DNA of 59,270 nucleotides from CAHJXF01 sp038240015 (GTDB lineage: Bacteria > Pseudomonadota > Gammaproteobacteria > Burkholderiales > Burkholderiaceae_D). Made by a program: the position numbers and the translations under genes. The stretch is from positions 1 through 59,270 of the forward strand of contig JBBSEF010000012.1 of NCBI GenBank assembly GCA_038240015.1, given 5' to 3'. Positions 9,626 through 18,290 of this stretch are shown piece by piece. The notes below the pieces were generated by a model, which saw only the letters and a list, made by a program, of their open reading frames with translations, did not search any database and was not told the DNA's origin. Positions within the stretch are counted from its first letter, which is position 1; every line of letters starts with the position of its first letter.

Positions 9626-10000
9626 ATGTTGCAAGACGCCCCGATGTATTCCTACATGCCCGCGAAGGACGTCGCGCGGGCGCGCAAATTTTACGAAGAG
9701 AAGTTGGGCTTCACGCCCAAGCTGGAGACGGCCGGTGGCGTCGTCTACGAGTTCGGCAAGGGCACCGCGTGCTTCTTGTATCCGACGCCGAACGCCGGCA
9801 CGTCCCAGGCGAGCCAGGCGTTCTGGCAGGTCGAGGACATCGAGCGCGAGGTTGTACAACTGAAGGCACGCGGCGTGACCTTCGAGAAGTACGACATGCC
9901 GGAGATGGACGCGAACGGCATCTCGACCGCCGGCGGCGCGAAGGCTGCGTGGTTCAAGGACTCGGAAGGAAACATCATGGCGTTGATTCAGAACCTGTGA
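9626..10000 (+). CDS. VOC superfamily (glyoxalase/bleomycin-resistance fold) protein
   Basis: A 124-residue single-domain VOC protein. The N-terminal metal/substrate strand pattern MYSYMPAKDVARARKFYEEK, the mid-domain FWQVEDIEREV and the terminal KDSEGNIMALIQ match small glyoxalase-like proteins. The ATG at 9626 is chosen over an in-frame upstream ATG because an AGGAGG sequence lies at 9615-9620. Such proteins form dimers and may isomerise or detoxify small metabolites, or bind antibiotics; the substrate is unknown. It lies between gdhB and an efflux transporter in the same direction, with about 75 bases to the latter, so co-expression with the transporter is possible. Confidence 0.85.
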   Translation: MLQDAPMYSYMPAKDVARARKFYEEKLGFTPKLETAGGVVYEFGKGTACFLYPTPNAGTSQASQAFWQVEDIEREVVQLKARGVTFEKYDMPEMDANGISTAGGAKAAWFKDSEGNIMALIQNL

Positions 10001-10076
10001 GTTCCGGTTTGTCGTGCTCGTCGATGATCGCGCAGCTTGCGTCCTTCGCACACATGAAGCCCGTTGCGAGTTTGCA

Positions 10077-11543
10077 ATGAACGCTACCGTGTCGCACACA
10101 CTCGATAACCGCAAACGCTGGATCGCATTCGCGGTCGTTTGCATCGGGACTCTGATGATCGTGCTCGACACCACGATCGTGAATGTCGCGCTGCCTTCGA
10201 TCCGCACGGACCTCGGCTTCTCGGAGACCTCGCTCGTGTGGGTCGTCAATGCCTACATGCTGACCTTCGGCGGCTTCCTGTTGTTGGGCGGCCGGCTCGG
10301 CGACCTGTACGGTCATCGACGGCTCTTCGTATTCGGCACCGCGCTGTTCACGCTCGCTTCGCTGGCGTGTGGACTGTCGAACTCGCAGTCGCTTCTGATC
10401 GGGGCGCGCGCGGTGCAAGGCCTGGGCGGCGCGATTGTCGATGCGATCGCGCTTTCGCTGATCATGAATCTGTTCACCGAAAACAGCGAGCGCGCCAAGG
10501 CGATGGGCGTGTACGGCTTCGTGTGCGCGGCGGGCGGAAGCATCGGCGTGCTGGCAGGCGGCCTGCTCACGCATGCGTTGAGTTGGCACTGGATCTTTCT
10601 GGTCAACATTCCGATCGGCATCGCGGTCTGTGTGCTCGGCTTCACGCTGTTGCCCGCCGTGCAAGGGCACGCTACCGGCGGTCGACTCGACGTGGCCGGC
10701 GCGGTCACGGTGACCTTGTCGTTGATACTCGCCGTCTATGCGATCGTCGACGGCAATCGCGCGGGCTGGATGTCGGCGCAGACTATCGTCCTGCTCGGCG
10801 CAGGGCTCGCGCTGCTGGCTCTCTTTCTTGTGATCGAGTCGCGTAGCGCGACGCCGCTGATGCCGCTGCGGCTCTTCGCAATTCGATCGGTCGCAGCCGC
10901 GAACGTGATCGGCGTGTTGTGGGCGGCCGCGATGTTCGCGTGGTTCTTCATTTCGGCGCTCTACATGCAGCTCGTATTGGGATACGACCCGAAGCAGGTG
11001 GGTCTGGCCTTCCTGCCTTCGAACATCATCATGGCGATTTTTTCGGTGGGGATTTCCGCAAGGCTCGTGACGCGCTTCGGCTTTCGCGGGCCGCTTGCTG
11101 TCGGCTTGGCGTGCGCGGCGGTCGGGCTTGCACTGTTCGCGCAAGCGCCGGTCGATGGAAATTTCTGGATCGACGTGCTGCCCGGCATGATCTTGCTCGG
11201 GCTAGGTGCGGGCATGGCGCTCAATCCGCTTTTGCTCGCGGCGATGAGCGACGTCCAGCCGTCCGAATCGGGTATCGCGTCGGGCATCGTCAACACATCG
11301 TTCATGATGGGCGGCGCGCTCGGACTCGCGATCCTCGCAAGCATCGCCGCGGCGCGGACCGATGCATTGCTCAATGGATCGACCGCGGCAGCCGCCGCAG
11401 AAGCGGTCGCCCTCAACGGCGGATATCACATCGCCTTCATCGTCGGCGCGGCGTCCGCCGCGATTGCGGCTGCGCTCGGATTCCTGCTGATTCGCGGTGG
11501 CCGCAAAGCGGCTGTTCCGGCAGAGGCGATTGCGTTGAAGTAG
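10077..11543 (+). CDS. MFS multidrug efflux transporter, DHA2 (EmrB/QacA-like) family
   Basis: A 488-residue inner-membrane proton antiporter of the 14-span DHA2 type. The first span contains the family motif LDTTIVNVALPSI. Motif A follows as GGRLGDLYGHRRLF, and motif C-like glycine repeats are in span five. The ATG at 10077 begins MNATVSH, just before the first span; no other start gives a sensible N-terminus. It probably exports toxic organic compounds. Its last 107 bases overlap the 3' end of the convergent sigma-factor gene on the opposite strand. Confidence 0.9.
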   Translation: MNATVSHTLDNRKRWIAFAVVCIGTLMIVLDTTIVNVALPSIRTDLGFSETSLVWVVNAYMLTFGGFLLLGGRLGDLYGHRRLFVFGTALFTLASLACGLSNSQSLLIGARAVQGLGGAIVDAIALSLIMNLFTENSERAKAMGVYGFVCAAGGSIGVLAGGLLTHALSWHWIFLVNIPIGIAVCVLGFTLLPAVQGHATGGRLDVAGAVTVTLSLILAVYAIVDGNRAGWMSAQTIVLLGAGLALLALFLVIESRSATPLMPLRLFAIRSVAAANVIGVLWAAAMFAWFFISALYMQLVLGYDPKQVGLAFLPSNIIMAIFSVGISARLVTRFGFRGPLAVGLACAAVGLALFAQAPVDGNFWIDVLPGMILLGLGAGMALNPLLLAAMSDVQPSESGIASGIVNTSFMMGGALGLAILASIAAARTDALLNGSTAAAAAEAVALNGGYHIAFIVGAASAAIAAALGFLLIRGGRKAAVPAEAIALK

Positions 11544-12828
11544 AGGTTCGTGCCGATGGCGCGCACGCGGCCGCGCGGGCAAGCAGGAGCGCCCGCTCGC
11601 GCGCGTTCTTCGTCAACGAAGCCGCGTGCTCGAAAGCGCGCCGCGCTTCATCGTGCCGGCCGAGCTTGGCGAGAAGATCGCCACGCACGCTCGGCAACAG
11701 GTGATAGTTCTGCATCGCCTTGTCGTCGATCAATGTATCGACGATCTCGAGTCCGGCGGCCGGACCGAAGGCCATGCCGACCGCGACCGCGCGATTGAGT
11801 TCGACGATCGGTGAAGGCGTGAGCTGTGCGAGTGCGTCGTAAAGAGCGGCGATGCGCGGCCAATCGGTTTCTTCCGCGCTCCTCGCACGCGCATGACACG
11901 CGGCGATCGCGGCTTGCAATGCGTAAGGACCAAACGCGCCGCCCGACGCTTCGGCACGCGCGAGCGCGGTGAAGCCTCGGCGAATCAGAAGCTGATCCCA
12001 ACGCGAGCGATTCTGTTCGAGCAAGAGCACCGGCTCGCCCTTGGGGCCGAGGCGCGCTCGCGTGCGCGACGCCTGGATCTCCATCAACGCGACGAGGCCG
12101 TGGACCTCGGGCTCTTCGGGTGCGAGCTCGGCGAGGATACGACCCAAGCGAAGCGCTTCGTCACACAGTGACGGTCGCATCCAGTCGTTGCCCGACGTGG
12201 CCGAATAGCCTTCGTTGAAGATCAGATAGATCACTTCGAGCACCGACGACAGCCGGGCTGCGAGCGCATCGTCGCGCGGGACTTCGAAGGGCACATGCGC
12301 GGCCGACAGCGTGCGCTTGGCGCGCACGATGCGCTGCGCGATGGTCGGCTCCGGAACCAGGAAGGCGCGCGCGATCTCGTCCGTGGTGAGGCCGCCCAGC
12401 AGGCGCAGCGTGAGCGCGGTGCGCGCTTCGGTCGAGAGCACTGGATGACAGGCGACGAAGATCAGCCGCAAGAGATCGTCATCGATGTCTTCGTCGAGCG
12501 CATCGTCGATCCGCGGATCGAACGCCTCGCCTTCGATCTCGAGCTCGCGGCCGATCTCTTCATGCTTGCGATCGATCAACCGGCCGCGCCGCAGCCAGTC
12601 GAGCGCGCGGTTCTTCGCGGCGGCCATCAGCCACGCTCCCGGGTTGTCGGGAACGCCCGCATCGGGCCAGCGTTCGAGCGCGGTGACGAGCGTGTCGTGC
12701 GCCAGCTCTTCGGCCACGCCCACGTCGCGCACCATGCGCGCCACCACCGCGACGATGCGCGCCGACTCGATCCGCCAGACGGCGTCGATCGCACGATGCG
12801 TTGATGCAGCGGTGACGCGTTCGCTCAT
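11437..12828 (-). CDS. RNA polymerase sigma factor, ECF42-type, with C-terminal TPR-like extension
   Basis: A 463-residue ECF sigma factor. Sigma region 2 spans roughly residues 10-85 (AEELAHDTLVTALERWP, then PGAWLMAAAKNRALDWLRR). Region 4 spans about 125-185 (LTLRLLGGLTTDEIARAFLV, then TIAQRIVRAKRTL). After it comes the long helical, TPR-like extension typical of group ECF42, containing YLIFNEGYSATSG and LNRAVAVGMAFGPAAGL. The pairing with a YCII/DGPF protein gene upstream is the known hallmark of ECF42. No anti-sigma gene is seen; the C-terminal domain is thought to control these factors. The last 40 or so residues (rich in S, T, R, P) look non-homologous and overlap the convergent MFS gene. 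Confidence 0.88.
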   Translation of the reverse strand: MSERVTAASTHRAIDAVWRIESARIVAVVARMVRDVGVAEELAHDTLVTALERWPDAGVPDNPGAWLMAAAKNRALDWLRRGRLIDRKHEEIGRELEIEGEAFDPRIDDALDEDIDDDLLRLIFVACHPVLSTEARTALTLRLLGGLTTDEIARAFLVPEPTIAQRIVRAKRTLSAAHVPFEVPRDDALAARLSSVLEVIYLIFNEGYSATSGNDWMRPSLCDEALRLGRILAELAPEEPEVHGLVALMEIQASRTRARLGPKGEPVLLLEQNRSRWDQLLIRRGFTALARAEASGGAFGPYALQAAIAACHARARSAEETDWPRIAALYDALAQLTPSPIVELNRAVAVGMAFGPAAGLEIVDTLIDDKAMQNYHLLPSVRGDLLAKLGRHDEARRAFEHAASLTKNARERALLLARAAACAPSARTSTSTQSPLPEQPLCGHRESAGIRAQPQSRRTPRRR

Positions 12829-12886
12829 CGCTCGGCACGCATCGCGCGAGTTCCGCGCGGTCGTCCACGCGACGTCGGCGCCATCG

Positions 12887-13300
12887 TTATTTCGGCGCTT
12901 CGCAATTGACCATCCACGGAATGCCGAAGCGGTCGGAGAACATCGCGAAGCGCTCCGCCCAGAAAGTTTTTTGCAGCGCCATCTGCACGTTGCCGCCTTC
13001 GGACAATTCCTTGTAGATGCGCTCGGCCTCGGCGACGTCGTCGAAACCGATCGAGATATGCATGCCTTGCGGCGGCTGGTACGGCATCGGGCCGCACGCG
13101 TCGGAACCCATCAGCGCTTGCTCACCCAGTTCGAGACTCGCGTGCATGATCTTGTCGCGATCGGCGGGCGCCGACTGATCGGCCATCGGCGATTCGCCGT
13201 AAGTCAGCATCATCACAGGCTTGCCGTGCAGCACCTTTTCGTAAAACGCGAAAGCCTCTTTGCAATTGCCGTTGAAGCCGAGATAGGTATTGAGTTTCAT
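12887..13300 (-). CDS. PhnB-like VOC family protein
   Basis: A 137-residue VOC protein of the PhnB/3-demethylubiquinone methyltransferase-like type. It begins LNTYLGFNGNCKEAFAFYEK, has the mid-motif GMHISIGFDDVAEAERIY, and ends FAMFSDRFGIPWMVNCE, all typical of this family. An AGGAGAG ribosome binding site precedes the ATG at 13300. It is the middle gene of a three-gene minus-strand cluster (YCII protein, VOC protein, ECF42 sigma factor) with gaps of 73 and 58 bases, so it is probably one transcription unit. The enzymatic role is unknown. Confidence 0.87.
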   Translation of the reverse strand: MKLNTYLGFNGNCKEAFAFYEKVLHGKPVMMLTYGESPMADQSAPADRDKIMHASLELGEQALMGSDACGPMPYQPPQGMHISIGFDDVAEAERIYKELSEGGNVQMALQKTFWAERFAMFSDRFGIPWMVNCEAPK

Positions 13301-13373
13301 GGTGCTCTCCTGTTGAAAAAGTCATTGCCTGATTCGACGCGACCGGGTCCGTGCTTTCGCAGGGTGAAGGTCC

Positions 13374-13799
13374 TCAGGATTTCCTTGCGACTTCGGCGCG
13401 AAGACGCTCTTCCTGCGCGCGCAATTCAGCCGTGAATTCGGCGCCGAAGTCTTCGGCTTCGAACACGCGGCGGATCTCGATCTGTGCATCGCCCGCGAAA
13501 GGATTGGGGCAGCGCTTGACCCACTCGATGGCTTCGTCGAGCGACTTGACCTGAATCATCCAGAAGCCCGCAACCAATTCCTTGCTCTCGGAAAACGGGC
13601 CATCGACGACCGTGCGCGTCGAGCCCGAGAACATCACGCGCGCGCCTTTCGAGCTTGCCTGCAAACCTTCGGCCGCGAGCAGCACGCCGGCCTTGACCAG
13701 CTCCTCGTTGTACTTGCCCATCGCGGCGAGCAATTCCTCACTGGGCATCACGCCGGCTTCGGTGTCGCCGTTGGCTTTCAACAGAATCATGAATCGCAT
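13374..13799 (-). CDS. YCII-family (DGPF) protein associated with the ECF42 sigma factor
   Basis: A 141-residue YCII-domain protein. The name-giving DGPF motif is at residues 66-69 (TVVDGPFSESKELVAGFW). The C-terminal half carries SLDEAIEWVKRCP, as in other DGPF proteins. An AGGAG sequence precedes the ATG at 13799. YCII domains resemble dimeric alpha/beta barrel enzymes, but the reaction is unknown. In many bacteria DGPF genes sit next to ecf42 sigma genes and are their targets; here the order DGPF, VOC, sigma on one strand fits that arrangement. The C-terminal 30 residues are charged and less conserved. Confidence 0.88.
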   Translation of the reverse strand: MRFMILLKANGDTEAGVMPSEELLAAMGKYNEELVKAGVLLAAEGLQASSKGARVMFSGSTRTVVDGPFSESKELVAGFWMIQVKSLDEAIEWVKRCPNPFAGDAQIEIRRVFEAEDFGAEFTAELRAQEERLRAEVARKS

Positions 13800-13926
13800 G
13801 TTGGTTTCTCCTGGTCGGATGTAGCGCGTCGGGTCGAAGAAGTTGGGCTTCTATCGACACGACGAAACAGCCACGCCGAAATCGACATGACCCCGGCGGT
13901 CACGAAAAATTATTTTGCGGCCGCCG

Positions 13927-15387
13927 TCATGCGCGTTTGAAATCGATGAACCCGCGCTGCGGATCGACATGCAGCAGCACGACGCGAAGCGCATCCCCCA
14001 CGTCGAGGCCCGCAAAGCCTTGCGTGACGCGGCCTTCCACCACAGGGCGCCGCACGCGCACCCACGTTCCCTTGGCCGACGCGCCGGTCACGATCGCATC
14101 AAAGGTTTCGCCGATGCGCGACGCCAGCACCAACGCCGCGGCCGACTTGCGCACCTGACGCTCGACCTTGTCGGCCATCGTCTCCTGCACATTGCAATGC
14201 GCGGCGATCTCGGTCAACTCTTCGACCGAGTAAGGCGAAGGGGCCTTGACGAGCGCGGCTTTCAAGAGTCGTTGCGTGACGAGGTCGGCGAAGCGCCGAT
14301 TGGGCGCGGTCGAATGCGCGTAGTTGGTCATGGCGAGACCGAAATGACCAACCGGCTGGTCGCCCGGCGCAGCCACCGCATATTCTCCCGAGCCCAACAG
14401 CTTGACGACCGACAACGAGAAGTCCGCGAAGTGCTCGGGGTCGCTGGCGCGGCGCTTCTCGAGCAAGGCCTCGAGCGCGACCGCGTCGGGCGTGTCGGGC
14501 AAAGTCTCGTGCGCCGATGCGGCCAGCGCGACGATGCGGCTCCAGCGTTCGGGCGAGCGCAGCACGCGGCGGATCGATGCGTACCCCGCCGCGTCGAGGA
14601 AGCTGGCGACGACGCCGTTGGATGCGACCATCAATTGCTCGATCAACTCCTTCGCGCGATTCTTCTGATCGGGTCGCAGATCGGTGAGCGTGCCGTTGAT
14701 GAACACCGGCCGCGCCTCGATCGTCTCCAGGCTCAAGGCACCGCTGCGTGAACGCATGGCTTTCAACGCGCGTGCCACTTCATCCTGCAGCCGCAATTGA
14801 CTATCGAGCCCTCGAACCGCGGCGAGGCGCGCCGGTGCAGGCCCTTGTCCGTCCAGCCATGCGGCGACGCTGTCGTAGGCGAGCTTCGCGTGATTGAGCA
14901 CGCGCGCGCGATAGATCGCCGAGGCGGTCACGTCGCCTTCGAGAGTGAACGTCATATCGATCACGATCGCGAGGCGCTCTTCGGATTCGATCAGCGACGT
15001 GAGGTCCGTCGACAGCCGCTCGGGCAACATCGGGAAGATGCGCGCGGCCGTATAGACCGACGTGGTGTTGGTCTTCGCATGCGCGTCGATGGCGGTGTCC
15101 TTGGCGACAGCGGCATCGACGTCGGCGATCGCGACGAGGACCTTGAACGCGCCATCGCCCACCTGTTGCCCGACCGAGAGTTGATCGAGATCGCGCGAGT
15201 CGTCGTTGTCGATCGAGAACCACGGCAAATCGCGCAGATCGCGAATCGCGGAACTCGCCGCGGCAGGGTCTGCAAGCGGCGTTCGCATCGCGCTCGCCTG
15301 ATCGAGCGCAGCCTTGGCGAAGTCGGGTTGCAGGCCGTGTTCGAGCATCGCGCGATGGGCGATGTCCTTGAGGTCTTCGGTGTTCAT
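13927..15387 (-). CDS. Stand-alone RNB-domain ribonuclease (RNase II/R superfamily)
   Basis: A 486-residue protein consisting mostly of an RNB exoribonuclease domain, without the cold-shock domains found at the N-terminus of RNase II and RNase R. The magnesium site reads FSIDNDDSRDLDQL: aspartates equivalent to E. coli RNase II D201, D207 and D209 are present, but the D210 position is Q. The second catalytic patch is TAPNRRFADLVTQRLL, carrying the conserved arginines. A short C-terminal OB/S1-like tail (about the last 70 residues) may bind RNA. The ATG at 15387 begins MNTEDLKDIA. It likely degrades RNA 3' to 5', but substrate range and activity are uncertain because of the altered residue. 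Confidence 0.83.
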   Translation of the reverse strand: MNTEDLKDIAHRAMLEHGLQPDFAKAALDQASAMRTPLADPAAASSAIRDLRDLPWFSIDNDDSRDLDQLSVGQQVGDGAFKVLVAIADVDAAVAKDTAIDAHAKTNTTSVYTAARIFPMLPERLSTDLTSLIESEERLAIVIDMTFTLEGDVTASAIYRARVLNHAKLAYDSVAAWLDGQGPAPARLAAVRGLDSQLRLQDEVARALKAMRSRSGALSLETIEARPVFINGTLTDLRPDQKNRAKELIEQLMVASNGVVASFLDAAGYASIRRVLRSPERWSRIVALAASAHETLPDTPDAVALEALLEKRRASDPEHFADFSLSVVKLLGSGEYAVAAPGDQPVGHFGLAMTNYAHSTAPNRRFADLVTQRLLKAALVKAPSPYSVEELTEIAAHCNVQETMADKVERQVRKSAAALVLASRIGETFDAIVTGASAKGTWVRVRRPVVEGRVTQGFAGLDVGDALRVVLLHVDPQRGFIDFKRA

Positions 15388-15512
15388 GGCGGGCGATCGA
15401 AAGAGGGCGACGCGCGATTCTGCCGTACTCGCGTTGCTCGCGATGCCTGACGCTGGGCGAGAGTGCGCTACGCTTGCGTTTCGCATATCTTTGTGTCGCC
15501 GCCTCGATGGTC

Positions 15513-17144
15513 ATGAATACTTCACGCGCGCTGCTCGTTCTCGTTTTTCTGGCGAGCATCGCCGCATGCTCGAAGCGACCCGAGAGTCCACCGAAACCCA
15601 AGACGGACATCGTCGCCGCGAGTGGGCCAGCGGTCGTCGCGCGATCGAGCGCCATGGCGCTTCACAACGATGCGATCGCATGGCGACGTGGCGACGTCGA
15701 TGCCGCATTCGCGGAAGCGAAAGCGGCGAACAAGCCAGTCTTTCTCTACTGGGGTGCGACCTGGTGCCCGCCTTGCAATCAGGTCAAGGCGACGCTCTTC
15801 AACAAGCGCGAGTTCATCGAACGCACGCAGTTCTTCGTGCCGATCTATGTCGATGGCGACACGCCGGCCGCGCAGCAAATGGGCACGCGATTTTCGGTGA
15901 GCGGCTATCCGACCATGGTGCTGTTTCGGCCCGACGGCACCGAGGTCACGCGGCTGCCCGGCGAGGCCGATGCCGAACGCTATCTGCAGATGCTTGCGCT
16001 CGGCATGAGCGCAGCGCGGCCGGTGAAGGAGACCTTGCGGATCGCAATCGCCGACGGCAAGCAACTGACGGCCGACGACTGGCGCTTGCTCGCGTGGTAC
16101 TCATGGGACACCGACGATCAGCAACTCGTGCCGACCGCAAAAGTGCCGGCACTATTGAAGACCCTCGCCGCGCATTGCCCGGCCGACTATGCCGACGTGT
16201 GCGCGCGCCTGAGGTTGAAGAGCGCCGCTGCTGCCGGTGATGCGAAGGACAAGGCAGCGCTGGCGACGATCGAAGCCGTACTCGCATCGCCTGTGGCCGC
16301 ACGAGAAAATTTCGACATGCTCACCAACGCGATGCCCGAGATCGTGCGTGCGACCACGTCGCCCGCATCGTCCGAGCGCGCAAAGATCATCGTCGACGCG
16401 GACAGCGCGCTCGCGCAACTCGCGGCCGATGCGAGCTTGTCGAACACCGATCGACTCGGCGCGACGATTGCGCGCGTTCAGCTTGCGACCATCGATGGCA
16501 AGCCGGCCGATGCCGACGGCAAGGCTGCCCCGATTGCGATTCCCGATGCGCTGCGTGATCGAGCGCGCACCGAAGTCGCACGCGCCGATCGCGCAAGCAA
16601 CGACCCTTACGAACGCCAGACCGTCATCAACGCGGCCGCCTTCCTGTTGACGAGCGCGGGGCTGATCGACGAGTCCGATGCGCTGCTCAAAGCCGAGCTG
16701 ACGCGCTCGCATTCGCCGTATTACTTCATGCTCGATCTCGCGGCGAACGCGAAGAAGCGCGGCGACAAGGCGGCTGCGATCGACTGGACGGCGAAGGCAT
16801 ACGAAGCAGCGAAGGGACCCGCCACGCGCCTGCAGTGGGGCGCGACCTACGTGACCGCGCTGATCCAGCTCTCCCCCGACGATGCCGCGCGCATCGAACG
16901 CGCCGCCACGCAAGTCATCGGCGAGGTCGAGCCCGCGCCCGCGAGCTTCGACGGACGCAATCGCAAGAGCCTGTCGCGCATGGCGACGCAAGTCGCGAAG
17001 TGGAGCGCGAAGGGAGCGCATGCCGCCGAAGCACAACGCATCGCAGAGCAGTCGCGTGCGTTATGCGCACGCGTACCGGCCGACTTACCCGAGCGTGCAC
17101 GATGTGGCGCGTTGTTGAAGGTCGCGATGCGGGATCACGCGTAG
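15513..17144 (+). CDS. Thioredoxin-fold lipoprotein with long helical C-terminal region
   Basis: A 543-residue exported protein. The N-terminus is a lipoprotein signal (hydrophobic core, lipobox SIAAC, lipidated Cys19). A thioredoxin-like domain follows (about residues 52-170) with active site WCPPC at 84-88 and the cis-proline region SGYPTMVLFRPDG. The remaining 370 residues are alanine-rich, probably helical repeats resembling TPRs. Placement after a lipobox indicates a periplasmic membrane-anchored disulfide reductase or a thiol-dependent assembly factor, related to DsbD-gamma-like or thioredoxin_7 proteins. The start is either ATG 15507 or ATG 15513. The gene runs away from the RNB gene. 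Confidence 0.82.
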   Translation: MNTSRALLVLVFLASIAACSKRPESPPKPKTDIVAASGPAVVARSSAMALHNDAIAWRRGDVDAAFAEAKAANKPVFLYWGATWCPPCNQVKATLFNKREFIERTQFFVPIYVDGDTPAAQQMGTRFSVSGYPTMVLFRPDGTEVTRLPGEADAERYLQMLALGMSAARPVKETLRIAIADGKQLTADDWRLLAWYSWDTDDQQLVPTAKVPALLKTLAAHCPADYADVCARLRLKSAAAAGDAKDKAALATIEAVLASPVAARENFDMLTNAMPEIVRATTSPASSERAKIIVDADSALAQLAADASLSNTDRLGATIARVQLATIDGKPADADGKAAPIAIPDALRDRARTEVARADRASNDPYERQTVINAAAFLLTSAGLIDESDALLKAELTRSHSPYYFMLDLAANAKKRGDKAAAIDWTAKAYEAAKGPATRLQWGATYVTALIQLSPDDAARIERAATQVIGEVEPAPASFDGRNRKSLSRMATQVAKWSAKGAHAAEAQRIAEQSRALCARVPADLPERARCGALLKVAMRDHA

Positions 17145-17151
17145 GCTCACA

Positions 17152-18072
17152 CTACGTCGCCGGCACACTCAACGCGAAGAGATCGCTGAACGCGCGCCGC
17201 ATATCGCGCGCGCCCATGCGCAAGCTGTTGTTGTGCGTGCCGCCTTCGACGACCACGAGCCGTTTCGGCGCGGCGGCGGCGTCATAGAGCTTGCGGCCCA
17301 GATCGACCGGCACGTAGCGATCGACCGCACCGTGCAGCACGATCACCGGGATGTTCACGTCGGCGATCTTGTCGATCGCGTCGAATTTCTGCGACAGCAG
17401 CAGTTGCACCGGCAGCCATGAATAGGAATACGCGCGCGCGATGTCGGCCAGGTTCGTGAATGAGGATTCGACCACCAGGCCGCGCGCGGGCGGCTCGGCA
17501 TGTTGCTTCGCGGCTTCGCTGCAGAGCGATGCAGCGAGGTCGACCGCGATCGCGCCGCCCAGCGAATGGCCGTAGATTAAGCGCCGATGCGGGTCGGGCT
17601 CGAGCCGCGCCATCGCGTCCCAGCCGACGCGCGCGTCTTGGTACACCCCGCTCTCGGACGGCGCCTCGCCCGCGCTCTTGCCGAAGCCGCGATAGTCGAT
17701 TGCGAAGACCGAGAAGCCGAGCTCGTGCAGTTGACGAATGCGAAACAGTTGTCCGGTGAGATTCCAGCGCGAGCCGTGCAGATAGAGCATGGCGGGCGCA
17801 TGCGCTCGCGCTGAGGGCCACCACCAGGCATGGATCGATTGACGTGAAGTCGCATCGCCGACATGCGAAGGCACCGGCAAGTCGAACTCCTTGACGTCGT
17901 CCGGAAGCCCGTCGTACCAGCGCGCTACACCCGGCTCGATGCGGAACACGAGCTCGCGTTCCTTGTCCGCGAGGCTAGTGCATCCAGCCATGGCGAGGAC
18001 GGCTGCGAGTGCCGTCAAGACGAGCGTGCCGAGGACGCGCGAAGACTTCGAAGCGGGCAATGAAAAGGACAT
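17152..18072 (-). CDS. Alpha/beta-hydrolase lipoprotein
   Basis: A 306-residue alpha/beta hydrolase tethered by a lipoprotein signal (lipobox LAMAGC, Cys31). The oxyanion region is LYLHGSRWNLTG, followed by FAIDYRGFGKSAG. The nucleophile elbow is IYGHSLGG with Ser170. The acid and base are probably the D in GAVDRYVP and the H in EGGTHNNS near the C-terminus. Related proteins (BEM46/YfhR-like) are esterases or thioesterases of unknown substrate. It converges with the thioredoxin lipoprotein gene, leaving only 7 bases between the stops. Confidence 0.86.
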   Translation of the reverse strand: MSFSLPASKSSRVLGTLVLTALAAVLAMAGCTSLADKERELVFRIEPGVARWYDGLPDDVKEFDLPVPSHVGDATSRQSIHAWWWPSARAHAPAMLYLHGSRWNLTGQLFRIRQLHELGFSVFAIDYRGFGKSAGEAPSESGVYQDARVGWDAMARLEPDPHRRLIYGHSLGGAIAVDLAASLCSEAAKQHAEPPARGLVVESSFTNLADIARAYSYSWLPVQLLLSQKFDAIDKIADVNIPVIVLHGAVDRYVPVDLGRKLYDAAAAPKRLVVVEGGTHNNSLRMGARDMRRAFSDLFALSVPAT

Positions 18073-18290
18073 GCGAGGCGTTCAATGAGGGCGACCATCG
18101 GCACGAGCCGCTTGTCGGATTGCTTTACGTTTGAATTGCCTACGCGCTGCGACAGGAGCGCGCAAGCATTTGATTCTCCAACTGATCGGACCTTGTGGTT
18201 CGCTTCTTGCATGCCGAATGCATTTCGGCGCTCAGCTTCGCATGTCGAGCATCGGCCGAATCTTTCAAGCGCCTTGGATTGGAGATCCCC

